Positions 1-8,150 of a DNA stretch of 39,227 bases are shown in pieces. Numbering within the stretch: the first letter of the stretch is position 1; each line of letters begins with the position of its first letter. Source of the DNA: a virus. Both the position numbers and the translations under genes were made by a program. The notes under the pieces are model-generated. The model made no database searches and was not told where the DNA came from. It saw only the letters and a program-made list of their open reading frames with translations. The stretch is taken from IMG/VR virus record IMGVR_UViG_3300008450_000124, positions 1 to 39,227 of that record. The stretch is one strand, 5' to 3'.

Positions 1-2865
1 CACGTAGCGACCGAGGACATCAATCGTCTGGTGGCCTCGATTGATCTGGTGCGCGCGTTCGAGGAACAGGGTGCCGTGGTCGAGCGGGCCGGGGCCTTGC
101 ACAAGTGCAACTGCCTGTGGCACTCGGAGACCTCGCCCTCCTGCTGCATCTACCCGGCCGAGGATCGCGCCCCGCCGCACTACCACTGCCACGCCTGTGG
201 GGCGCACGGCACGGTGATCGATCTACTTGAGGACAAGGCCGGCCTGACCTTTGAGCAGATCCTGGTCAGACTCGCCGAGCGCGCTGGATGGTGGCCGGAA
301 GGCCTGACCAAGGACGGATTCAAGAAAGCACCACCGAAGACCAGCGGAAGCGATCAACGAGCGGAATGGACGCCCATCGTTCCGGTGCCGGACAAGATCG
401 TGGCCGAGTGGATGAAGCCTGAGCAGTTCAAGACCTACAAGTCCGGCCGGCTGCCCGTGCGGATGCACGTCTACCGCAACGCCGCTGGCAAGGTCCTGGG
501 CCTGATCAACCGCTACCTCACGCCCGGAGACCCTGAAAAGAACATCAAGCCAGGCAAAGAGCCCCTGCCGTGGACGTTCTGTGAGAACAGCATCACCCAC
601 CAGTCGGAGTGGCGCTGTCGTCGGTGGGAATCACCGCTGCCGCTTTACGGCCTGGATCGCCTGGCTGCTGCCCCACCGGATGCCCCGGTCTTCGTCTTCG
701 AGGGCGAAGGAAAAGCCGACGACACGCAGGCCCGCAGCCTGTTGCCGGGTCCATGCCTGTCCTGGTGTGGCGGATGCAAGGCCGTCAAAAAGAATGACTG
801 GTCACCGCTCGCCGGGCGCACGGTCTACATCCTGCCCGACACCGACCAGGCCGGCCTCGATGCCCAGACCACCGTGGCCGGCATCCTGCACGGACTTGGA
901 TGCAAGGTCCACTGCGTCCGCACCATCGACTACGCCGACCTGCTCGGAACCCAGCGCCAGACCCTGGTCGAGGCAGCCAAGGCCCAGGCCTCGCGCTGGG
1001 GCGAGGACCTCGACAAGTGGATCTTCACTGTCGCCGACGGCATCGACATGCCCGCCGGATGGGACCTGGGTGATGCTCCCGCAGAGTGGACCGCCGCCAC
1101 CGTCCGCCCCCTGATCGATCGCGCCCTCCCCGTGCTGGATGCGCCTGCCGCCATCTCGGCCGCTCCCACCGACGAATCCCTGGAAAAACACTGCGCCGCC
1201 ATACCCCTGCATGCGGTGGGATATGCTCAACGCCTGATCGCCCGCTTCGGGGCCGACCTGCGCTATGACTTCAGCCGCCAGCATTGGATCACCTGGACCG
1301 GCACGCATTGGTCCCCAGACCGTGATGGTGCCGCTATGCGCGCGGCCATCGCCACCGCCGAAGCCCTCCGCGGTGAGGTCAAGCATCGCCCTCCGCACGT
1401 TCACCCGGACCTATACGCGGAACGATACTATACCCTCATCGGCCGCACCGCCCGGCTCAACATGCTGGACGATTCACGCGCTTTGCCCGGCGTGACCATC
1501 CGCGACAAGCGCGACTTCGACCACGATCCCTACCTGCTCAACACCCCATCGGGCACCTACGACCTGCGCACCTTCGCGCGCCGGCCTGCCCGGCGGGAAG
1601 ATCTCGGCTTGGCCATCACCACCTGTGCCCCGGCCGCATCCGATGCTCCGCTGCATCCGATCCTCGACAAAGTCCTGGCCAGTCTGACCGGCGGCAGTGC
1701 CCCGATCATGCACTACCTGCAAACCGCCCTGGGCGCCTCGCTGGTGGGCGGCAACCGCAGCCAGCACCTCTACGTGCTGATCGCCCCGGGCGGGTGCGGC
1801 AAGACCCTCCTGCTCGAAGGCCTGCACGCCATCCTGGGCCAGGACTACAGCGCCGCGGTCAGCCAGACCACGCTGCTCCCATCATCGCAAGACAAGATCC
1901 GCAGCGACATCGCCCGTCTGGATGGCCCCCGTCTGGTCTACTGCGACGAGGTCAAGGACGGCATCTTCCTGGATGAATGGCTCATCAAGTGGCTGACCGG
2001 TGGCGCCTCCATCGTGGCCCGCTTCCTCAACGAGAACGAGATCGAGTTCCGACCACGCTGCACCCCCTGGATCATCGGCAACGGCCTCCCGCGCGTCCGT
2101 GGCGATGACAGCGGCATCCAGCGACGCCTGGTCCTGATCGACCTCCGGCACCATGCCCGTCCGCCTGCAGACCGGGATCCCGCCCTCATGGAATCCATGC
2201 GCGACCCCACCCAGGTCGGCCCCAGCCTCCTGGCCTGGGCCATGGAAGGCGCCCGCCGCTACCTGGCCGCCGGCTGCCGCATCGTGGCCCCGCCCGAGAT
2301 CGCCCAGCCCACCGCGGACTACCTGGTCCAGAACGACCCCCACGCCAGCTTCCTGGCCGACCAGCTCCGCTTCGATTCCGACCGTGAGATCTCCCAGGCC
2401 GACCTGCGCCGCGCCTACGAGTCCTGGTGCCACGACGAAGGCCTGGAGCCCCTTATGGGCCAGCGCATGGGCGAACGCCTGCGCCAGCGTGGGGCCACGG
2501 TCGGCACCTCCTGGATCCAGGTCAAACACGATGACGGATCCTACCGCAATCGCAAAGTCAAGATCTGGAAAGGGGTTGGACTCGTTCGCACGACCGATCC
2601 CGAAGCCGCCGACCCAGCCCAACCCACCATCCCTTGGAACCGTGGAACCGATGGAACCGAGGAATCCTTACGTTCCGGACTTTCTCCAGAAAACTCACCG
2701 CGCGTGCGCGCGCGCATAGAAGAGGCGGTACACACCGCGGGCGCGCACGCGCGCGCGCAGTGTGATTCTCCCTCTCTCACGTCACACGAGGAAAGACAAG
2801 GTTCCATCGGTTCCAAGGTTCCAACCGACCTCGATATCCACCCCGACGACCTGGCGAGATTCTAG
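1..2865 (+). CDS. Phage primase-helicase (CHC2 zinc finger, TOPRIM, SF3 helicase), 5' end probably outside window
   Basis: Replication protein that makes primers and unwinds phage DNA. Numbering from GTG 31: a CHC2-type zinc finger spans residues 26-57 (Cys28-x2-His31, Cys53-x2-Cys56). The TOPRIM primase core has Glu224 in FVFEGEG and the metal pair Asp270-x-Asp272 in PDTDQAG. The C-terminal half is a D5-like superfamily 3 helicase with Walker A APGGCGKT at 585-592 and Walker B VYCDEV ending near 641. The frame is open to base 1 and the codons before GTG 31 (TEDINRLVASIDLV) already read like a primase N-terminus, so the start probably lies just upstream of the window; GTG 31 has no ribosome binding site. 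The last ~75 residues are low-complexity and carry origin-like repeats. It heads the early operon; the next gene starts 3 bases after its stop. Confidence 0.9.
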   Translation, partial: HVATEDINRLVASIDLVRAFEEQGAVVERAGALHKCNCLWHSETSPSCCIYPAEDRAPPHYHCHACGAHGTVIDLLEDKAGLTFEQILVRLAERAGWWPEGLTKDGFKKAPPKTSGSDQRAEWTPIVPVPDKIVAEWMKPEQFKTYKSGRLPVRMHVYRNAAGKVLGLINRYLTPGDPEKNIKPGKEPLPWTFCENSITHQSEWRCRRWESPLPLYGLDRLAAAPPDAPVFVFEGEGKADDTQARSLLPGPCLSWCGGCKAVKKNDWSPLAGRTVYILPDTDQAGLDAQTTVAGILHGLGCKVHCVRTIDYADLLGTQRQTLVEAAKAQASRWGEDLDKWIFTVADGIDMPAGWDLGDAPAEWTAATVRPLIDRALPVLDAPAAISAAPTDESLEKHCAAIPLHAVGYAQRLIARFGADLRYDFSRQHWITWTGTHWSPDRDGAAMRAAIATAEALRGEVKHRPPHVHPDLYAERYYTLIGRTARLNMLDDSRALPGVTIRDKRDFDHDPYLLNTPSGTYDLRTFARRPARREDLGLAITTCAPAASDAPLHPILDKVLASLTGGSAPIMHYLQTALGASLVGGNRSQHLYVLIAPGGCGKTLLLEGLHAILGQDYSAAVSQTTLLPSSQDKIRSDIARLDGPRLVYCDEVKDGIFLDEWLIKWLTGGASIVARFLNENEIEFRPRCTPWIIGNGLPRVRGDDSGIQRRLVLIDLRHHARPPADRDPALMESMRDPTQVGPSLLAWAMEGARRYLAAGCRIVAPPEIAQPTADYLVQNDPHASFLADQLRFDSDREISQADLRRAYESWCHDEGLEPLMGQRMGERLRQRGATVGTSWIQVKHDDGSYRNRKVKIWKGVGLVRTTDPEAADPAQPTIPWNRGTDGTEESLRSGLSPENSPRVRARIEEAVHTAGAHARAQCDSPSLTSHEERQGSIGSKVPTDLDIHPDDLARF
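2634..2824. repeat. Origin-like inverted iteron array around a CG-alternating tract
   Basis: Two 25-base arms (2634-2658 and 2800-2824) are inverted copies with one mismatch. Each arm holds three iterons: GGAACC at 2636, 2644 and 2653, and GGTTCC at 2800, 2809 and 2817. Between them lie two CG-alternating stretches (about 2699-2715 and 2741-2758) that are roughly complementary, and a short GTGTGA...TCACAC inverted repeat. This falls in the low-complexity tail of the primase gene. Phage origins often lie inside their replication gene, as in lambda gene O. The repeats are seen directly; origin function is inferred. Confidence 0.5.
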
Positions 2866-2868
2866 GCC

Positions 2869-3525
2869 ATGAATCTTCCCACCCAGACATCGCTGATCAC
2901 GCCACCCACCACCGCCCCGGTGGACGCCCGTCAGGCCTACCTCGACCTCGCCCGCCAGGCCGTCAGCCGTCAGGCCCTGGGCCAGCGCCTGAGCCGCGAA
3001 GAGATCAAGGCCATCCGCGAGGCCGCCCTGCTGCAGGCCACGGACACCCACTGGAGCGACCGCGCCGCCTGCGCCGCTGACATGGGCCTGGCCGCCAAGA
3101 AGATCGAAGCCCTGGCCGCCGCCGGCTGTCCTTTACCCCCGCACGCGCCCATCCCGATGGTCCCGGTCTTCCGCTGGCTGCGCCTGCATGAATCCACCAC
3201 CCCCACGCCTACCGACCCGCTGGAGGCCGCCCGCAGTCTGGGCGATGCGCAAAGCGCCGAAGACCTCCGCTTCCGCCGGCTTAAGAACGACCGCATCGAG
3301 GGTCGGCTGATCGCCGAGGCCGAAAGCGCCGCCCTGACCGCCCTGGCCGAGATGGTCCGCACCCTGCGCAGCGAACTGTTGCACGCCCTGCCTGACCGCG
3401 CCGCCGATGCCCTGGCCGAGTGCAACGACCGCAAGGCGCGCCTGCGCTGCCTCCGCGACCAGATCCAGACCGCCCTCGCTGACTGCGCCCGCCGGGCCGG
3501 CGTAGGGGCGGAAGAAACCACCTGA
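2869..3525 (+). CDS. Nu1-like DNA packaging protein (possible small terminase), tentative
   Basis: A 218-residue protein, alanine- and arginine-rich and mostly helical. The C-terminal half (from about residue 137, RLKNDRIEGRLI, through a leucine/alanine-rich helix with LHALPDRAADALAE) has the layout seen in phage Nu1-type small terminase proteins: a charged helix with a 'G-x-L-I' turn, then a segment ending in LP and further helices. A central part (WSDRAACAADMGLAAKKIEAL) could be a DNA-binding helix-turn-helix. It sits 6 kb before the large terminase, unlike the usual adjacent arrangement, so it may instead be a replication-linked DNA-binding protein. Start ATG 2869 is 3 bases after the primase stop. 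Confidence 0.4.
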   Translation: MNLPTQTSLITPPTTAPVDARQAYLDLARQAVSRQALGQRLSREEIKAIREAALLQATDTHWSDRAACAADMGLAAKKIEALAAAGCPLPPHAPIPMVPVFRWLRLHESTTPTPTDPLEAARSLGDAQSAEDLRFRRLKNDRIEGRLIAEAESAALTALAEMVRTLRSELLHALPDRAADALAECNDRKARLRCLRDQIQTALADCARRAGVGAEETT

Positions 3526-3538
3526 ACGGGAATGCACC

Positions 3539-3796
3539 ATGCCTGACCCCACCCCCACCTGTCCCGTCTACGCCAGCCCCGCCGAGGAAGCCCTCCTGCG
3601 CCTATCCACCAGCCCGTCCGTGCTGGATGCCCTGCGCGCCGATCCCAGCACCCAGGCCGCCGTCCACGAAGCCCTGGACCTCCTGCGCAGCCAGGCCGTC
3701 AGCTTCGCCCTGCGCGCCGGCTTCCGCGTGGTCGAGATCCGCAGCACCCGCCTCCCCCATCCCACACTAGCCCGTTACGAGGTCCCCCATGCCTGA
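3539..3796 (+). CDS. Hypothetical protein, 85 residues
   Basis: Not recognised. A small helical protein with a middle part (SPSVLDALRADPSTQAAV) that looks like an amphipathic helix pair and a basic C-terminus (FRVVEIRSTRLPHPTLARY). No cysteine cluster or membrane segment. It lies 13 bases after the Nu1-like gene, and its end overlaps the start of the ParB-like gene by 8 bases, so the three are very likely co-translated. Confidence 0.65.
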   Translation: MPDPTPTCPVYASPAEEALLRLSTSPSVLDALRADPSTQAAVHEALDLLRSQAVSFALRAGFRVVEIRSTRLPHPTLARYEVPHA

Positions 3797-4850
3797 ATCA
3801 GACCGCACCTCCACCCACACCGATCTGCCCGTGTCCGACCTGGACACCACCCTGGCCGACAAGACCCGCTGCAAGCGCGACCCGGCCACCATCGAACGCT
3901 ATGCCGCCATCCTGGATGACCTGCCGCCCATCGAGGTCTACCAGGTCGGCACGCGCCTCCTGGTCACCGATGGTGCCCACCGCGTGGCTGCAGCCCAGGA
4001 GTGCGGACGCACCACCCTGCCGGCCCTGCTGCTCACCGGCCGCACCGAGCACGAGGCCTGGCTTGCCGCCATCACCGCCAATCAGGAGCACGGCCTCCCG
4101 CTCAAGGCCGCCGACCGCCGAAAGATCCTGAGCCTGCTCCTGGATGACCCCCGCCTGCGCAAGCGCAGCGACCGCTGGCTGGCCGACCTGATCGGATGCT
4201 CCCCGACCACGGTCGGCGACCTGCGCCGCGAACGCGAGCAGATCGGCGCCATTCCCACCGAACCCGAGCGCACCACGCGCGACGGCACCACCATCCACGT
4301 CCCCACCCCGCAGGCCCCGGCCACGGTGGGCGACCCCGTCCAGCCTACCGATGCCTGCGCCGATGCCGATCTGTTTGCGGGCGATCACGCCGTAAACCCC
4401 AACGTCCAGGTGGTCGTCCGCGATAACACTGGATCGATCGGCAACACGGGCGGCATAGCCGTGGAGAAAACCCTCCCCGGCGACACCAGCCGCACCCACG
4501 CCCTGACCCGCGCGGTGCGATCTCTCATCGCCGAGCAACTGCGCACCGGAGCCTCCTGCATCGCGCCCATGGCTGCCCTCCAGGCCCTGGCCCTGCGCTG
4601 GGGCCTCACTGCCAGCACCCGCTGCCACGACATCTGCCGTCAGGTCCTCCTGCGCCGTGGCATGGCCCTTGACCAAACTGAGGAACTGACGCACACCTTC
4701 GCCTCGGCTGTCGCCTGGTCTTTGGCCGATGCCCTGGAATCCCCCGCCGTGTCCACCAGTGACCTGATCGACCTCGACCAGATCGCCATCTGGTGGGGTC
4801 TGGATCCCGAGGTCTTGCGCATCCATGCGGCCAAGAGCGTGCCGGCATGA
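3789..4850 (+). CDS. ParB/RepB/Spo0J-like nuclease-domain protein
   Basis: The N-terminal domain matches the ParB/Srx fold: ERYAAILDDLPPIEVYQVG, then VTDGAHRVAAAQECG near residues 57-73 (the DG-x-HR-x-A-A motif that binds nucleotide in this family), then an alanine-rich helix. Residues ~100-150 (PLKAADRRKILSLLLDD..., RSDRWLADLIGCSPTTVGD) form the helix-turn-helix seen in phage and plasmid ParB proteins. The C-terminal third is unrecognised. No ParA is visible, which favours a DNA-binding or nicking role in replication or gene control over partition. Its stop overlaps the next start as ATGA. Confidence 0.8.
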   Translation: MPESDRTSTHTDLPVSDLDTTLADKTRCKRDPATIERYAAILDDLPPIEVYQVGTRLLVTDGAHRVAAAQECGRTTLPALLLTGRTEHEAWLAAITANQEHGLPLKAADRRKILSLLLDDPRLRKRSDRWLADLIGCSPTTVGDLRREREQIGAIPTEPERTTRDGTTIHVPTPQAPATVGDPVQPTDACADADLFAGDHAVNPNVQVVVRDNTGSIGNTGGIAVEKTLPGDTSRTHALTRAVRSLIAEQLRTGASCIAPMAALQALALRWGLTASTRCHDICRQVLLRRGMALDQTEELTHTFASAVAWSLADALESPAVSTSDLIDLDQIAIWWGLDPEVLRIHAAKSVPA

Positions 4851-5455
4851 TCCGCACCGTCCTCTCCCGTGCCGATGCCGAGTCCTTACCCATCCTCTGG
4901 CGGGAGGGTTCCGTTCTGGCTCGCTTGGCCCATCTGATGGACTACTGGAAAAATCTATGTGTGCCCCATGTCTACCTGGGCACCAGCAGTCGCGAGATGG
5001 ATATGGCCGTCGTCACCCCAGCCAGGCGATTGTGGTGCATCGAAGTCAAACTCAGCCTGGCCGATTGGAAACGAGATCTCACCAAGCAGGAGTATCCCGC
5101 CAGCGTGCGCCCCACCCGGTTCTATTACGCCGCTCCAGCCTCCCTGGTGACCTGGCACGATGATCCCGTGCGCCCCTGGCGATCCTGTCCGGATCTGCCC
5201 GACTGGATCCCCGCCCACGCCGGCATCCTGTGGCTGACCAACGAACGAATCATTACCACCGGCGACAACGGTCACTGTCAGGTGGAAGATCGTCCGCATC
5301 CCAGTGGCGCCATCCGTCCTGCGAAAAGCCTGCACCGCCAGCCATTGTCCGATCGCCACTATCTCGAACTGCTGCAAAAGCTCGGCAACCAGTACTGGCG
5401 TCACGTCGCGGAGCGCGACACCCCCACCCCCTTGCGCGTGGAGTTGACCCCATGA
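4847..5455 (+). CDS. MmcB-like PD-(D/E)XK nuclease
   Basis: A 202-residue protein with a PD-(D/E)XK catalytic pattern: Asp52 (SREMDMAVV) and Glu66-x-Lys68 (IEVKLS). The text after it (LADWKRDLTKQEY, then RFYYAAP) follows the layout of MmcB-type DNA repair nucleases, which read E-x-K, S/T-x-x-D-x-x-x-D-x-K and then an aromatic strand. ATG 4847 is preferred because it gives the ATGA overlap with the ParB-like gene; an in-frame upstream ATG at 4793 would only add codons shared with that gene. Likely a single-strand or structure-specific nuclease used in replication or recombination; substrate unknown. Confidence 0.65.
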   Translation: MIRTVLSRADAESLPILWREGSVLARLAHLMDYWKNLCVPHVYLGTSSREMDMAVVTPARRLWCIEVKLSLADWKRDLTKQEYPASVRPTRFYYAAPASLVTWHDDPVRPWRSCPDLPDWIPAHAGILWLTNERIITTGDNGHCQVEDRPHPSGAIRPAKSLHRQPLSDRHYLELLQKLGNQYWRHVAERDTPTPLRVELTP

Positions 5456-5529
5456 CCACCACACCCCCACCCGCCTGCGCCCGCCTCGCCGCCGCCAACC
5501 TCCCACCCGTCCAGGAGGCCCGCGCATGA
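5452..5529 (+). CDS. 25-codon mini-ORF linking two genes
   Basis: It starts at ATG 5452, overlapping the nuclease stop as ATGA, and ends at TGA 5527-5529, which overlaps the next ATG in the same way. The peptide (MTTTPPPACARLAAANLPPV...) has no known function. Its 3' end carries the ribosome binding site of the next gene (AGGAGG about 10 bases before ATG 5526). It may serve only for translational coupling. Confidence 0.4.
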   Translation: MTTTPPPACARLAAANLPPVQEARA

Positions 5530-5750
5530 CCCGCCTCCTGGGCGACCCCGCCAACCGCATCCGCACCGTCCGCAAGGTATTGCGCGGACTCGCCCAGGCC
5601 CAGGCCGATGGCACCGCCGCCATCTGCCAGCACTGCAAGCGCCCCTTCCGCCCCGCCCTCGCCGATCGCGCGCTGGGCGCGACCTACTGCTGCGTCACCT
5701 GCTTTGAGTCCGACCAACAGAAACCCCCGTCCACGAAAGGGACACCATGA
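5526..5750 (+). CDS. Small zinc-finger protein
   Basis: A 74-residue protein with a four-cysteine zinc site: Cys34-x2-Cys37 (CQHC) and Cys55/56 with Cys59 (CCVTC), 18-20 residues apart. The N-terminus is a basic helix (RIRTVRKVLRGL). Probably a DNA- or RNA-binding accessory protein. It starts by an ATGA overlap and ends in an ATGA overlap with the next gene. Confidence 0.6.
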   Translation: MTRLLGDPANRIRTVRKVLRGLAQAQADGTAAICQHCKRPFRPALADRALGATYCCVTCFESDQQKPPSTKGTP

Positions 5751-6466
5751 CCATCACCATCAACTTGGACTTCGCGTCCATTGTCAGCGAAGCCGTCCAA
5801 CCGGAGCGCATCAAGCCCCTGGTGGAGAACGCCATCCGCGACGCCATCAATGCCGCGATCCAGCATGCGACCTCCTACAAGAGCCGATTCCAGGAGGAAT
5901 TGATCGCACAGTTGTCCGAGGCCCTGCCGCATGGGTTGGCCATCGACGACATGTCCAAGTTCCAACATGTCCTTAACGCTGCAATAAATGAAGCCGTCCA
6001 CGGCCAAAATGCCAAGACCGTGCAGACCGCACTGGCGGTCGCCGCCAAGAAAGTCATGCCGGACGTTCCCACCCGCATCAAACTGTCGGAGCTGATCGCG
6101 GCAGCCCGCGCAGGATTGCACGTGAACGAAGGCGAAGAGTTCTATGCAGAACTGGAAATGAACGAATATGGCGGCCGTTTATTCCTCGACGATGACGCCT
6201 GCAAACGTGAACGCAAATGGGGATCCGACATCATTCTGGCCTTTACCAAGGAAGGCGAGGTCTTTTCCCTACGCCTAGATGGCCGGGACATCACTAGCGC
6301 TGGCGACCTTTTCCTGGGTGATGCCGATCCGAAAAGCATTCCGGATGCCTGCGGCCGATTCGATGGCTTGCTGTTGTCCATGTACGTGGGCCGTACCTCG
6401 ATCGAGATCGATGGCGATGCCGACGATGTGGAAACATGGGCAGAACCGAAGGACGGTGAACCATGA
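5747..6466 (+). CDS. Hypothetical protein, 239 residues, with an antisense copy of a head gene segment
   Basis: Not recognised. Residues 1-110 are helical (SIVSEAVQPERIKPLVENAI), and residues ~120-239 are acidic and strand-rich (EFYAELEMNEYGGRLFLDDD, IEIDGDADDVETW). AAAGGG before the ATG provides a ribosome binding site. Residues 184-194 are encoded by 33 bases (6296-6328) that are an exact reverse complement of part of the decoration protein gene at 18629-18661, so this mRNA could pair with the late mRNA. Its stop overlaps the next ATG. Confidence 0.7.
   Translation: MTITINLDFASIVSEAVQPERIKPLVENAIRDAINAAIQHATSYKSRFQEELIAQLSEALPHGLAIDDMSKFQHVLNAAINEAVHGQNAKTVQTALAVAAKKVMPDVPTRIKLSELIAAARAGLHVNEGEEFYAELEMNEYGGRLFLDDDACKRERKWGSDIILAFTKEGEVFSLRLDGRDITSAGDLFLGDADPKSIPDACGRFDGLLLSMYVGRTSIEIDGDADDVETWAEPKDGEP
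6296..6328 (+). repeat. 33-base exact inverted copy of 18629-18661
   Basis: AGCGCTGGCGACCTTTTCCT starts a 33-base block whose reverse complement occurs exactly at 18629-18661 in the decoration gene. Beyond it, three mismatches are followed by six more matching bases (GACATC) in the same register. Both genes are on the + strand, so their transcripts are complementary here. Confidence 0.9.
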
Positions 6467-7332
6467 AAAACAGTCGCATCGAATGGACCGATCACACGTT
6501 CAACCCCTGGATCGGCTGCACCAAGGTTTCTCCGGGGTGTGACCACTGCTATGCGGAACGGCTGATGGATCACCGCATGCATAAGGTGTCGTGGAATGGC
6601 GCCCGCGTGCGCACGTCGTCCTCCTACTGGCGGCAGCCGTTGCGCTGGGACAAGGACGCCGCTGCGTCCGGAACCCGCCCTCGCGTCTTCTGCGCCTCGC
6701 TGGCCGATATCTTCGACGGACACCCCTCCATCACCAGCGGATGGGTCGGAGATCTCTGGCATCTGATCCACAGCACCCCGCATCTGGACTGGCTGCTGCT
6801 GACCAAGCGCCCGCAGAACATCGCCCATATGCTCCCAGAATCCTACGGCATGCCGGCGTGGGGCTATGGATGGGACAACGTCTGGCTAGGTACCTCGATC
6901 GAAAATCAGGGAACGGCAAACCTGCGCTCCGTTGAACTGCGCATAATACCAGCCCGCCATAGGTTTATCAGTTGCGAACCCTTACTGGGTCCGGTGGAGA
7001 TCCATCTTGACGGAAGGCTCCACTGGGTCATCGCCGGTGGTGAATCCGGACCGCAGGCCCGCCCGCTGCATCCAGACTGGGCGCGATCACTGCGCGATCA
7101 GTGTGTGTACTCCGGAACCCCTTTCTTCTTCAAGCAATGGGGAGAATGGGCTCCCTGGGATGACGACAACTGGTCGCTGCCCGCAGGAGCCGATGACGTG
7201 ATCGCCCACGATCACGCCATCACCCTGGACGGCGTCGAGTTTCTACGGGTCGGTAAAAAGCGTGCCGGCCGCTGCCTGGATGGTCTCACCTGGTCGCAAC
7301 TGCCCGCAGAGATGCGAAAGTCCACCCCATGA
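6463..7332 (+). CDS. DUF5131 (phage Gp37/Gp68) family protein
   Basis: The N-terminus IEWTDHTFNPWIGCTKVSPG and the cysteines Cys19, Cys26 and Cys29 (CDHCYAE) identify the Gp37/Gp68 family (DUF5131), widespread in phages. The cysteine spacing suggests an iron-sulfur or radical-SAM-like centre. Further family marks are LLLTKRPQNI, WLGTSIENQ, RFISCEPLLG and WVIAGGESG, followed by FFFKQWGEW near the C-terminus. At 289 residues it is about full length. The biochemical role of the family is not settled. ATG 6463 overlaps the previous stop and follows a GGTGAACC spacer. Confidence 0.9.
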   Translation: MKNSRIEWTDHTFNPWIGCTKVSPGCDHCYAERLMDHRMHKVSWNGARVRTSSSYWRQPLRWDKDAAASGTRPRVFCASLADIFDGHPSITSGWVGDLWHLIHSTPHLDWLLLTKRPQNIAHMLPESYGMPAWGYGWDNVWLGTSIENQGTANLRSVELRIIPARHRFISCEPLLGPVEIHLDGRLHWVIAGGESGPQARPLHPDWARSLRDQCVYSGTPFFFKQWGEWAPWDDDNWSLPAGADDVIAHDHAITLDGVEFLRVGKKRAGRCLDGLTWSQLPAEMRKSTP

Positions 7333-7556
7333 CCGACACCCCACACCCGGGCGAAATCACCTTCCCCCGCTGCCCGATCTGTCAGGCCGAAATCCGCGGC
7401 ACGCCACAGGTGATCTGGATCGACGGCAGCCGGCAGTCCACCGGCCCCTGTTGTTCCGTCCATCATGCCCAGTCCCGCGCCATCCATCAACTGACCGATC
7501 TGGTCCAGCGTCTGCGCGCCCAGCAGGACGGGATCGAAGGAGATGATCATGCCTGA
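7329..7556 (+). CDS. Small zinc-binding protein
   Basis: A 75-residue protein with Cys15-x2-Cys18 (CPIC) and Cys41/Cys42 with His45/His46 (CCSVHH), a plausible zinc site, followed by a helical tail (SRAIHQLTDLVQRLRAQQDG). It is ATGA-coupled to the DUF5131 gene. Function unknown; one of several small metal-binding proteins in this operon. Confidence 0.6.
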   Translation: MTDTPHPGEITFPRCPICQAEIRGTPQVIWIDGSRQSTGPCCSVHHAQSRAIHQLTDLVQRLRAQQDGIEGDDHA

Positions 7557-7845
7557 TCCTGTCCTGGCCCAGCGCATCCAATCGGTCATGGCTGACCATC
7601 ACGTCAGCATCTACGACCTGCTCATGGATCCCATTTTTACCGATCGCACCTACCCCGAACTCGCCCGCATGGTCGAACGCGGCATGGTCAGCCTGGCCGA
7701 TCTGCGAGATCTCTCCCAGGCCATCGGCTGCACCATGGCTGACCTCTGCGGCACCACCCGCCCCGTGCGCGTCTCCTGCCATCTCGACGGCCGGGGCTGC
7801 ATCCGCGAAGTCCAATCCACCGACGGAACATGGAGCCGCGCATGA
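7549..7845 (+). CDS. Hypothetical protein, 98 residues, Cro/XRE-like features
   Basis: Start ATG 7549 is preferred over ATG 7543 because AAGGAG ends directly before 7543, giving six bases of spacing to 7549. The text MVERGMVSLADLRDLSQAIG followed by CTMADLCG resembles part of an XRE-type helix-turn-helix (a 'sl..l..la.alg...adL' pattern). A short strand-rich tail (RVSCHLDGRGCIREVQSTDG) follows. A small DNA-binding regulator is possible but not certain. It overlaps the upstream gene by 8 bases and the downstream gene as ATGA. Confidence 0.6.
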   Translation: MPDPVLAQRIQSVMADHHVSIYDLLMDPIFTDRTYPELARMVERGMVSLADLRDLSQAIGCTMADLCGTTRPVRVSCHLDGRGCIREVQSTDGTWSRA

Positions 7846-8150
7846 GACTCTGGAAATACCATAGCGAGACGGGGACCGTCACGTCGATCGAAGGCACACC
7901 CTATCCAGGCACCGATGCCGATGGTGAAACCTGCTACGACAATACGCACTTCCATACCGAGGACGAAGCCTGGAAACACATGATCGAGGATGTCAGGGCC
8001 GGCGTGAGCCTCGCCGGAATGGCAGTGATAAGCACCAGAAAATCACTGACCGCAGCGGAACACGAGGCGGGACAGGCGTGCAAACGCTACAGCATCGTCA
8101 TGAAAAACCTGCCGAAACACATGCAACAGATGATGAGGAGCGAACCATGA
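7842..8150 (+). CDS. Hypothetical protein, 102 residues
   Basis: Not recognised. Start ATG 7842 gives the usual ATGA overlap. The N-terminal half is strand-rich (MRLWKYHSETGTVTSIEGTP, then YDNTHFHTEDEAWKHMIED); the C-terminal half is helical and basic (RYSIVMKNLPKHMQQMM). Base composition drops slightly toward its 3' end, where the lower-GC island of the next kilobase begins. Confidence 0.6.
   Translation: MRLWKYHSETGTVTSIEGTPYPGTDADGETCYDNTHFHTEDEAWKHMIEDVRAGVSLAGMAVISTRKSLTAAEHEAGQACKRYSIVMKNLPKHMQQMMRSEP

Noticed and set aside
3798-4826. Long open frames on the minus strand opposite the ParB-like and many other genes
   Set aside because: High-GC codon bias leaves opposite frames open. 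They have low-complexity Gly/Ala/Arg-rich text, no ribosome binding sites, and overlap genes with clear domains.
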